Shown: in pieces, positions 23,891 to 32,784 of the stretch
Layout: every line of letters begins with the position of its first letter
Numbering within the stretch: position 1 is the first letter of the stretch
Source: Oscarella lobularis
Taxonomy: Eukaryota > Porifera > Homoscleromorpha > Homosclerophorida > Oscarellidae
Assembly (NCBI RefSeq): GCF_947507565.1
Contig: NC_089177.1
Span: 2,354,648-2,418,647 of the forward strand
Reading direction: 5' to 3'
DNA length: 64,000 bases
Translations under genes and position numbers: made by a program
Notes under the pieces: generated by a model
The model's input: only the letters and a program-made list of their open reading frames with translations
Told to the model about the DNA's origin: nothing
The model's database searches: none

Positions 23891-26499
23891 TCACGCGCTA
23901 TTAAAAGGTTCAAATCTAAAGGTAAGTTCGTTTTCGTATTCCGCCCATCTCTTTCTCAGCTTCACCGGAGATCCGTCGGCTCTTTTCAACTTTATTTTTC
24001 TACATGCAAGACAGGGATGCTCTTTATCCAATCCTTTGCACTGTATAATTGCTCCGACAGACTGCGTGCATATTTTGCACCGAAGGTCGTACTTTCTTCT
24101 GTCTCCATGTTGCCTGGCCATTTTCTCTTCTGCATTCTTCACCTTTTCCACCTTTTCTAAAATATTTCGACGCCTTTGACTACCAATTTTGAGCCATTCA
24201 TTTCCTTTAGGTCACCTAGGGTACAGAGAACAGTCTCGCATTCGGCAGTGCTGCAGTGTACCGTGACATGTGCGACTTCTTCTGACATATTGTTTGCACG
24301 ACGATTGTTTCTTTCTTCTGTTTCTGCTTCCAATTCCACCATTATGATCTTTTGCTTTTCGTCAATCAGCTTTTCTTGTTTTTCTTTGTTCATCTCGTCA
24401 ATTTTTTTCAAAGCCTTATGCATTGTTACTAATCTGTCCTTGTTTCGAATTTCGCGTCTTTCGTCTGAGCTGTCTTCTGTTACAATGAGGATTCTTTCAC
24501 TATGCTTTGCTCTGGCTCTTCCAGCCATCTGGACGTGACTAATTTCATTTCTGACATAACTGTATCTGATAATCGCTCTGCAACTAGGAATATCAATTCC
24601 AGCTTCAGCTGTAGAAGTAGCGACGAGAAGATTGCATTTACCCAATCTGAATTTATCAAGATGTCTTTGCTGCTTAACAAGAGACATCTGATCTTTACTT
24701 TCTGACCCTATGCCAGTAAGAGTGACTGGCTTTACAACAGTGTTGAGTTGCTCGTCGTCTCTAATAAACCTTTCAAACGTTTTGGTTTGTGCTCGAGTAC
24801 ACACAAACAATATGACTTGGACTTGGGAATTTGTGCCTTCTGGTGGCGTACTACGAAAAATGCGCAGCAGCTCTTTCTTAAGAGTGTCAAGCTTTGCATT
24901 GGGATGACCAACAACAGACTGAAACTTGGAGAGTAGGCTGTTATAGCAGTGTTCTACGTCTTCCGTTACGCTCTTTTCGTCTAAGCGTGGCCCTTCTTTC
25001 AAACTCTCTTTTGCCTTCTGCAAATGAATTTTAACTGCTGCAAGATCTGCATCTTCATAAATTTCTAAGGCTGTATTTAGTTTCCACAAACAATCACCAA
25101 GTATTTGGAAGGCGAACTTTTCTTGCAAAATACCATCATTTCGCAGCGTAGTGGCCCATATGTCATAGCTCCGTGACCCTTGCGCTGGCCTATTGAGCTC
25201 ATCACCGTTCTCTGCACTCAGCTTGTTCTCAAAATCGATCATTGCTTCGGTAATGTGTTTTATGACACTGTCCGCACGAGGTCGTCGAGGAACTCGTTTT
25301 ACATCAGTCCAGTTCTTGGGATCGTAGTAGCTGTCTTCGTTGTGCATTGCAATGTCTTTGGCATCAAGTAGTGCACAGAGCTCAATCAGGCGATCAGTCG
25401 CCTTATCGACCTCTTTGGTAGTGCCACCCGCTCCAGGCGACGCTGTCAGACCAAGGATTAGAGGAATGGTTTTTCCTGACGTTTTCTTTCCAATCACTTC
25501 CTTCATTAATCGGTTGTATTGGTGTTGTCCAGCGACGACATTATGACATTCGTCGACAACTATAAGAGACAATTGTTCAAGTACGTCACTTTCGAATTTC
25601 GTGTAGTCAAGGAACAGCCCACCCGTCATCACCACAACATCGAAGTCTTGCAAATATGTTTGCAGTCTTGTCCCGCAACCAGCTTTAAGCGTTCCGACTT
25701 TTGGTCCATCAAGGTACTGACGAAAGCGATCTTTCTGCTGCTCTACGAGTGCATTATCCGGAACAATAAAAATGCTCTTGCATCTTTTGCTCTTTCTTTC
25801 GAGCCTGTCTGCTTCTTCAAGTTGCCGGTTCCACAGTGAGTGAAAAACAATTGCGGCTACTAGGGTTTTGCCAGTTCCTGTGCCTGCTATTACAATGGAG
25901 TTCTTCTTCCCTACACCAAACTGAGCCAAGTCGAATTGGTAGTCATGTGGCACAATCTTTAGCGAGCAAAGTTTTCCTGCTTCGTCCTCAGGTGCGACTT
26001 GTACAGGCTGAGGTGTTATGTCAGCTTGGCTCTCCTTCAAGATTTCGGTAAGCGACGGACTTTCCATTTCCTTTTCTTCCGCCACCGGTTCACGTGATAG
26101 TGCGCGTTCTTTAGGCTTAGGCTCGTCTTCCGAGCGGTCACGGTCAGGAGGAACCGGAGGAACCGACGGACTCTGGACTTCCTCAGTCGGAACTGAGCCT
26201 TGACCATTGTTGATCTTTTCTAGAAGCTTTTTGCTCAGAGAGCTTTTGTCTTGACTTGCAAGAACTGCACAGAATGTGTTGAAGCTTGGAGAAGGACGTT
26301 TCATAAGTGAACCCAGAAGATCTCTAGTTAAATCCTCCTTTGATTTTCTATTGTACTCTTGTCGAAATGTGCTGTACGTGTCAAGGGTAATCAGCTTTGC
26401 TTCGAGAAAGCCATCTACCAGAACATTGATGTCTTCAGAAAGCAACGTCACAGCTGCCCTATAACAATCAATCAATTCTTCCCACTTTGGATCTGCCAT
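23891..26499 (-). CDS. RIG-I-like receptor: CARD + DECH-box helicase + C-terminal Cys domain
   Basis: Two exons (26499-24216 and 24156-23891) separated by a 59-bp intron give about 850 residues. Residues about 1-100 look like one CARD (LVDGFLEAKLITLDTYS, SFNTFCAVLASQDKSSLSKKLLE). A proline/acidic linker follows. Helicase: motif I AGTGTGKT (205-212), DECH box VVDECHN (about 315-320), motif III LTASPG (about 352-357), and motif VI QMAGRARAKHS near 655. DECH and the long insertion between the two RecA lobes are typical of RIG-I/MDA5/LGP2 and Dicer; no RNase III follows. The last exon carries RCKIC and HPCLAC, a cysteine pattern like the RNA-binding C-terminal domain of RLRs. Inferred role: cytoplasmic double-stranded RNA sensing with CARD signalling. 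It is divergent with DSEL over 103 bp. Confidence 0.87.
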
Positions 26500-26602
26500 G
26501 CTTTAATTAGAAGTCGAATCCGTCTGTACTCAAAAATGTAAATTTGATGTGCGGGCGAGCTCTCGTGACGTCAAACTTAGAGCACGCTAGTCTACCTACT
26601 GG
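26500..26602. promoter_or_regulatory. Bidirectional interval RLR / DSEL
   Basis: This 103-bp interval lies between the divergent start codons. A CRE-like TGACGTCA occurs at about 26567-26574. There is no TATA box. Confidence 0.5.
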
Positions 26603-29600
26603 ATGTTCTGTTTTCTTGGTCTGGCGATGATTCTAGGTGTTTTGTTCTTCGCCTGTCTCGTTGACGTCAACGGCGACTCGTCGCTTCATCCTATGCTCTA
26701 CTTTACGTCGGCGGACGTCGCCTCGCTGCGATCGAAATCGACGACAACCCACGCGCCGATTTTCACCCGACTCAAGATCCTAGTCGATCGCGTCAAAGCA
26801 TCGCCGACGACACTACTAGCGCCGACCGATTGGAAGAAATTTGGATCGCGATGGAACGAAGAATACGGCAATCGACTCGCACCGTGCGCTTTCTACGCCC
26901 TACTCCGTCCAAACGACAAAAAAATCGAAGAACACGTAATCAAAGCCATGGACAACATGGCCGCTTATCCCGACTGGAAAGTCGCCCCGTCGCCTCTCGA
27001 CGAAGTGCCGATCTGCCACTCGTTGATCGGCTTCGTGTCGGCGTACGATTTCATCTACGATCGATTAGACGAAAAACGGCGAAAAATTTATATGGATAAA
27101 ATCGTTCACGTGACCGCGGAGATATACGATCGGGCGAGAAAGGCGTGGTGGGGTCATTCGTACGTGCAAAATCACGTGGCCACGAACACTATAGCGCTAC
27201 TCACTAGCGCTATACTCGTCGTCAAGACGACGACGAAGCACGCCGGCGTTGCAACGACGTGGCGAAATTTTGCCGCCGCGCATTTTCGTCGAACGATCGA
27301 AGTGCTCAATTTGGTCGTTGACGGTTCGATGGACGAGGGAACGGGATATGGGAGCTACACAACGCGATCGCTGACTCAGTACGTCTTTCTCATGCAACGT
27401 CACATGGGAGTCAATTTGACCGGCGAATTCTGGCTACAACAGTACCTCAGGTTCACGCTCGGCACGACGTTGCCCGGTCGACGCGAAATCATTGGCATTG
27501 GCGATTCGGGGGCGACGTGGTTCTACGGACCAGAGAGCCAGCTCGTCTTTTTAGACGCCTTTGTGTTGCGGAACGGCTACGCCAATTGGCTAGCGTCGCG
27601 CGTGCGACAGTGGCGACTCGACGTAGCCAGCAGTTCAACGACCAATGCCATGGGAGAGTCCACTCTTCACACCGAATACATCTGGTACGATGCGTCGGTT
27701 CCCGAACGATCGCCGCTTTCCGATTTCGATTCGCTTCAGCGCTTCAGCGACGCCGGCTTGGTGACGTATAACGGCGCTGCGGACGCCGATAAGACGTTTT
27801 TCTCGTTCAAATCGGGACCCCTTCACGGTCGAGGCGTCTACGTCGCCGTCGAGAATCACACGTTTCCGTGGCTGACCAGTTGGCGCGGATCGCTCAATCC
27901 CGGTCACGAGCATCCCGATCAGAACTCGTTCGTTTTCTATCCGCGCGGCAAGCCGTTCGTCACCGAAGCGCTCTACGGTCCCAAGTTCACGTTTCTCAAC
28001 AACGCGCTCACGTTTCGCCCGTCGCGCGCGACAAAGTGTCGCGCGCCGGACGAAGGCCAATTGGGCGAATGCGGCAAGTGGCTCGACTGGAAGTCGCCCG
28101 GAATGGAACGCGCTTGGGCCGACGTCGTCACCGCGTCGCGTCGCGACGGCATGGTCTTCGTCGCCGGCGAAGCGGCGCGCGCCTATCACAGTCATCTCAA
28201 ACTGAAGAGCGTCTATCGAGCGACGTATCTCCTCTGCGACGACGTCCTGCTCGTCGTCGATCACGTCGAAACGAAACCGGACAGTCAATTGGAGTCGATG
28301 AACGCTTACTTTCACAATCGTCAAGCGCCGTTTCGAATCGTCGATCGACGTCGACGAGCGACGTTGAATCTCGACGACGAAACGTACTACGTCGACTGGG
28401 TGACGGCGAACGAGGAAGAGAGTTCGGCGAACGGCACGACGGGATTGTACGATCAGCCGCGCGGCGGCGGATTCATACGAACGCACTTTTTGAACATCTC
28501 GTTCGAATTGGACTTTCCTCGCACGCGCGTCGCGTATCTGTTTCGCGGCGCCGGCGCTCCCGACGTGCGTCGTTTCAGCTTGATCGTCGATTCGTCGATT
28601 GGCGTGACAGTTGTCGTCGATTTCGTCGGTCGTCAGTCGTATCGCGCTAAACTCGTGACCGATTATCGATCGGTTCAACACCGACTCGACTATATGGGAT
28701 TTCTCGGCTACGGAAGCGTTGACGTTATTGACATCGAATCGGTGAAATTCGGAATCGAGCTCAATGTCACGGAAACGCGAGAAAATAAACGAGCGACATC
28801 GCGATTGGGCGACGGAAATGTTATGATGATGATTTCTCTGCTATTAGCAGTCATAATCATGACCGGCGTCGCTCTATTCTACTTCAAACGAAAGGCGAAG
28901 GTCGACGTTCATTGTTTCGTCGTTTTTATCTTCCTCTTTTGTTTCGTCAGCCTGCCGCTTTATCTGTATCAAACGCGGCACGCTTCGTCGGCGATGGAAC
29001 GCTTGAAAGTGCCGACGTCTCGTTCGCCGCTCGTGCCCGCTCTATTCGTCGCGTCGCTTCCCAACGCCGGCGTCGATCTCGTCGCCGCGCTCGTGACGAA
29101 CGAAACGGACATATTTCACGTGCGTCTCGGCTCGTCGCCGCTCGGCGACGCCGACGTCGTCTACTTGAAGGACGGCTATTCGGAAGCGTGCGAGTGGTCG
29201 CGCGATCATCCGAGAATCGGCGACTGGTTTCGCGCCTATTTCACTCGTCCCGAGTCCTTATTCAAGTCGACGGCACGTCAAACGGCCGAGTGGAAAGCGC
29301 TCAAAGCCCTTCGTTGGGAACATCCCGGCTCGATCGTCGCGCTTCTCTCCGACGGGCAGAACATGAATCTCAAATTGCCGTGGATAGTTAATCGAACCGG
29401 TTCGATTCTTCACGCGATCTTTTTCGTGCGCGATCCGCGTGCCTGGGTTGCGTCGACGATGAAAAGCGCCGTCGATGTCGAATCGAAACTCAAGTCCATG
29501 TTCGAATCGTTGCACAGTCACTGCAACGTCGGCACCGGTTATCCGACCGAATACAAGAGTCTAGAGGAGTCGTTTCGCGACGGGAAGAAACTGGCGGCGC

Positions 29601-29944
29601 ACGAACTCCTAGCGACGCTGTGGAAGGCGAATACGGAAGCGGCGTTACGAATCAACGCCGCTTTGCCGTCGTCCAACTATCGGCTTTATCGCTTCGAGGA
29701 TTTGATGCGGGAGCCCGTGCGAATAGCGACGGCGATCTACAACTTCGTCGGCCTGCCGCTGCCGCTCGCCGCCGAGCATCGCATTCTGCAGGCGACGCGA
29801 AGCGACGTCTTCAATCCGCCGCGCGTCGACGCGTGGCGAAAGGATCTGGGAGCGAACGCAATCGCCGACGTTGAGCGCATATGCGAGAAAACGATGCGAA
29901 AACTCGGGTACAGTCGAACCCCGCTTAGTGACCACCTCAGTTGA
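26603..29944 (+). CDS. DSEL: Dermatan-sulfate epimerase-like protein with C-terminal sulfotransferase domain
   Basis: A single 1113-codon exon. A signal peptide/anchor (LGLAMILGVLFFACLV) is followed by the DSE epimerase region: YVQNHVATNTIALL around residue 190, MDEGTGYGSYTTRSLTQYV around 245-262, and SLNPGHEHPDQNSFVFYP around 430-447. These match the histidine, tyrosine and histidine catalytic regions of DSE. Two hydrophobic segments lie at about 740-765 and 770-795. The C-terminal third is sulfotransferase-like, with ALFVASLPNAGVD (PAPS 5'-phosphosulfate loop region) and FFVRDPRAWVASTM (3'-phosphate region). The enzyme converts glucuronate to iduronate in chondroitin/dermatan sulfate in the Golgi. 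The intronless state and domain order match vertebrate DSEL. The last 12 codons come from a MITE. Confidence 0.92.
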   Translation: MFCFLGLAMILGVLFFACLVDVNGDSSLHPMLYFTSADVASLRSKSTTTHAPIFTRLKILVDRVKASPTTLLAPTDWKKFGSRWNEEYGNRLAPCAFYALLRPNDKKIEEHVIKAMDNMAAYPDWKVAPSPLDEVPICHSLIGFVSAYDFIYDRLDEKRRKIYMDKIVHVTAEIYDRARKAWWGHSYVQNHVATNTIALLTSAILVVKTTTKHAGVATTWRNFAAAHFRRTIEVLNLVVDGSMDEGTGYGSYTTRSLTQYVFLMQRHMGVNLTGEFWLQQYLRFTLGTTLPGRREIIGIGDSGATWFYGPESQLVFLDAFVLRNGYANWLASRVRQWRLDVASSSTTNAMGESTLHTEYIWYDASVPERSPLSDFDSLQRFSDAGLVTYNGAADADKTFFSFKSGPLHGRGVYVAVENHTFPWLTSWRGSLNPGHEHPDQNSFVFYPRGKPFVTEALYGPKFTFLNNALTFRPSRATKCRAPDEGQLGECGKWLDWKSPGMERAWADVVTASRRDGMVFVAGEAARAYHSHLKLKSVYRATYLLCDDVLLVVDHVETKPDSQLESMNAYFHNRQAPFRIVDRRRRATLNLDDETYYVDWVTANEEESSANGTTGLYDQPRGGGFIRTHFLNISFELDFPRTRVAYLFRGAGAPDVRRFSLIVDSSIGVTVVVDFVGRQSYRAKLVTDYRSVQHRLDYMGFLGYGSVDVIDIESVKFGIELNVTETRENKRATSRLGDGNVMMMISLLLAVIIMTGVALFYFKRKAKVDVHCFVVFIFLFCFVSLPLYLYQTRHASSAMERLKVPTSRSPLVPALFVASLPNAGVDLVAALVTNETDIFHVRLGSSPLGDADVVYLKDGYSEACEWSRDHPRIGDWFRAYFTRPESLFKSTARQTAEWKALKALRWEHPGSIVALLSDGQNMNLKLPWIVNRTGSILHAIFFVRDPRAWVASTMKSAVDVESKLKSMFESLHSHCNVGTGYPTEYKSLEESFRDGKKLAAHELLATLWKANTEAALRINAALPSSNYRLYRFEDLMREPVRIATAIYNFVGLPLPLAAEHRILQATRSDVFNPPRVDAWRKDLGANAIADVERICEKTMRKLGYSRTPLSDHLS

Positions 29945-30087
29945 CCGCCACCCCGTTATAATGACCACTTTTAAGGAGAACACTACACGTTCTCCGCCTA
30001 CACTACATTTTCGGGTGGGCGGCCACCTCGCTCTAGCGACCACCTATTACGTGTCCGAAGGGTGGTCGTTGCAGCGGGGTTCGACTG
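29911..30087. mobile_element. 177-bp pogo/Tigger-like MITE with TA target duplication
   Basis: The terminal inverted repeats CAGTCGAACCCCGCT (29911) and AGCGGGGTTCGACTG (ending 30087) are exact for 15 bp and continue imperfectly through a GACCACC/GGTGGTC block. TA dinucleotides flank both ends (29909-29910 and 30088-30089). CAGT termini plus a TA duplication are the signature of Tc1/mariner-pogo class DNA transposons; the absence of coding sequence makes it a non-autonomous MITE. It overlaps the 3' end of DSEL and ends 30 bp before the CEP76 stop. Confidence 0.88.
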
Positions 30088-30116
30088 TACTGATAAAGTC
30101 ATTTCCTCCTCTTTTT

Positions 30117-32361
30117 TTATATAATCGATCTATACGTGCACGCGAACATAATCCAAACGGCCTGGATAGCCTCCGGATAGACGACGACTGACGCGCGAAT
30201 GGCGAGATCGACCTGGTCGCCGTTGCATTCGACGATTTCCTTGCACGTCGTCGATTGCATGGCGGTGGCGAAGATACGTCTTGAATTGGCGTGGATGAAC
30301 TGGATCGGAAAGGCTTTGAATGTGTGTCCGCTCGGCACGGCGCGTCGCACGGCCTGCTGGAATTCGTCGTTGCCGACGCTGACGCCCGTGCTCTGTTCCA
30401 GTTCGTAGGACGAAAGCGCCGGGGCGAGGTAATACGACAGTTGATCATTCCAGTGGCTCGTTAGACCGAGTACCTGGGGAAGATAATGTTATAGGGCCGG
30501 TGGAAAGCAGGTCAATTTACGCTGCGATGTTCAGCTGCTAGTGTCTTTAGTTCTTGTTCCAGTTTGTGGCTCGCTACGGCTGGATCCAGTGTCGATCGGC
30601 TTAGCGTTGGAAAACTCGGCTGATGTAATGTAAGTGCACGCATATTCAATTTCGATATTGGCGGCGTATTCTCCGCGTTACCTGACGAAGGGCCGCGCAG
30701 GCGGACTCTATTGCGCCCGGATTCATCTCTTTCCAACAGGCTGCATCTGTCAAGTCAAAGTTGCACGACACCAGAGCATCAGTCGGCTACATACAGAGAT
30801 GGGCAATGAAAACAAATCATCGATAACTGCTCTTTAATGCATTGCCTGGCAATTGGCATAGAAGGCTTCATGACTGAAGACGCAGCCGACAGTTCTATAC
30901 GGAATATCGTTCGAACGAATTGTCGGCTCCCCAAGTTCAGGTCTCTGATGAGTATACCTAGAAAGCGAAAGTGAAAGACGTCGATCTATTCGTAGTTTTG
31001 TTCTATAGGACCCACCGGTGACCGGTCAGACTCTCCCAAAACGTCACGATACCGGAGTGACCGATCGTCGCCACCCAAGCGTGCGCCGTCCCCTTGGACT
31101 TCGTCCCAATACACACATAAGCGTCCAAGCCGAATCCAAGCAGAAGAGAGCAGAGCAATACGGCGTGATCCTCGCAATTCTGAAGAGATAGATAGAGAAC
31201 CAAAACATAGAAGCCTCCATATGAAGAAATGCGACCTACCCCAGCTCCCTTAGAGAGAAACGCTCCCATGCTCGCCCACAATTCCGGCTTGCTATCGCCG
31301 CCGACCGTCGGCGTTCTCTCATACTCGATCAAGCTGACGAATCGCGCCGCCGCGCGCGGACTCTCGATCAGTCGTCCGCCGACGAGCGGCGTCAAGAACG
31401 AGCAGACGAGCCGACTTCGACCCGTCTCGTCCTGAGCGAAAACCTTGACGAGACGACTCGCGTGAGCCGGTCGACATTGGAGATACTCTCGCCACCACTG
31501 CTTGGCGTAGGCGAAAAAGAGTCGCTGCTGTTCAGCGCTTCGACCCTGCTCCAAACTCACTTGCGCCGTGACGACGTCGTCCTTCAATCGAGCGCCCATA
31601 CAGGGTACGATCTTGAATAGAATTTCGAGAATTCCGCACGCGATTCCGGCCTGCGCGCCGACGCCGTGAATTTCCGTTGCCATGGCAAATTGGTTTGTCG
31701 ACGAGGCGAGCGCTCGTCGCCACTCCACGTGATGAGATCCGATTAGCTCTCGTTGGCCGAGCGCGTCGGTTTTGATAACGACGACGTGAAGGGGTTCAGA
31801 AACGCCAAGAAGATCTCGAAGCAGCGTGACGGATGGGGGAAAGTCGAATAGGAACGTTTCGTCAAAAGGCGGATCGCAGGAGCAAGGAACGGGCTTCGAT
31901 TTGAAACGCTGACCGCGAAAGTAGAGATAGAGCGTGAAGGTAGAGCAAAGGGAATTGTCTTCTGCTGCCAATTGGTCGACAAATGCTTTGCCTCTCAGAA
32001 CGCGAACGGAGAGACCAACTGTCAATGCTAATTTTCAATCGGCTTATTCTCTGGAACGTCTGCGTGCGTTACCTTGGGTGACTTTGGCTGTAGTGATGGG
32101 GACCTCTGGTGCGCGATCGTGTCGAATTGGAAAATGTGACGTCATCTGCAGGGACTGCACCAATTCATCGACTATGCTCTCGTGAGGAGCGAAGTGTCTG
32201 CGTCGTTGCGGTAAGTCGTTCTCTGGTTCCACGTCGTCTCCGTTTTCTTCTAGCAGCGCGGCGACGGCCTCTTCGACTTTCGCTTCGATGCCTTCGCGAT
32301 TTAGCTGATCGTGGATAGCCTGTTTTACTTCTTCGATCTTTTCCGGTGGTAACCTTGACAT
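30117..32361 (-). CDS. CEP76: Centrosomal protein CEP76
   Basis: Exon 1 (32361-32073) encodes SRLPPEKIEEVKQAIHDQL and IVDELVQSLQ, the CEP76 N-terminus. Exon 2 (from 32027) encodes the C2-like domain (GKAFVDQLAAED, CSTFTLYLYFRGQRFKSKPV) and runs into YAKQWWREYLQCRPAHASRL, the transglutaminase-like fold (CEDHAVLLCSLLLGFGL, AHAWVATIG, FWESLTGHRW). Later exons encode YRTVGCVFSHEAFYANCQ, PTDALVSCNFDLTDAACW, the helical SHWNDQLSYYLAPALSS and the C-terminus VWIMFACTYRSII. The order and length match vertebrate CEP76 (about 660 aa). CEP76 limits centriole reduplication and binds CP110. One intron (30845-30787) uses a GC donor (CAG/gcaatg). Confidence 0.93.
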
Positions 32362-32452
32362 TTTCTCGCGTCCCCAAACGGTGAAAATCGAACAGTAAGA
32401 AACAGTAGTGTATTTTCTCGTTATTGTACGCACGCTAGGCGTAGTCATAGAA
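32362..32452. promoter_or_regulatory. Head-to-head interval CEP76 / small ORF
   Basis: This 91-bp interval lies between the CEP76 ATG and a divergent ATG at 32453. It is AT-rich, with no recognisable element. Confidence 0.35.
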
Positions 32453-32680
32453 ATGTACAGGGAGAAGCTAGATGTTGCCTTTGCGAAGGCTACAGCTCGT
32501 ATTCAGCGCGCTGGTGAGTCTCAAAACGTAGTTTTGAACTTATTCCTTAATTACCAGGGCAATTCTTCCGAGGCCCTTTCTCGCATCCATTCATTGGTTA
32601 GCAATCCTACGCTTCGTCTACCAGCGCTCCCGCACAATTTACTCACTTCTACTTTTCTAAAAGGCTTCCGAAAAGAATAG
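32453..32680 (+). CDS. Small ORF of unknown function
   Basis: An ATG at 32453 opens a frame that starts MYREKLDVAFAKATARIQRA and stays open to TAG at 32680 (75 residues). A good GTGAGT donor after IQRA and a TTACCAG acceptor 44 bp later suggest an intron; using it shifts the frame and leads to a stop within about 15 codons, so either an unspliced 75-aa or a spliced short product is possible. The N-terminal part is an amphipathic helix. No family is recognised. Its position just divergent from CEP76 is the main reason to think a transcript exists. Confidence 0.3.
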   Translation: MYREKLDVAFAKATARIQRAGESQNVVLNLFLNYQGNSSEALSRIHSLVSNPTLRLPALPHNLLTSTFLKGFRKE

Positions 32681-32784
32681 AGCAAAAGGGCCGCGCGTTC
32701 AATTGTCTTCAAGCCACTACTACTACTACTACAGCACAAAAAAAGAGATAGTCACTGTTAAAAAGAGTTCGCAGCCCTAAATCG

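Noticed and set aside
24157-24159. Premature stop making the RIG-I-like gene a pseudogene
   Set aside because: The TAG is the end of a canonical 59-bp intron; splicing keeps the frame open to the Cys-rich C-terminus.
27635-28681. Long minus-strand open frame (348 codons) opposite DSEL
   Set aside because: It is the antisense shadow of a GC-biased, strongly conserved coding exon. Composition is arginine/valine rich with no domain.
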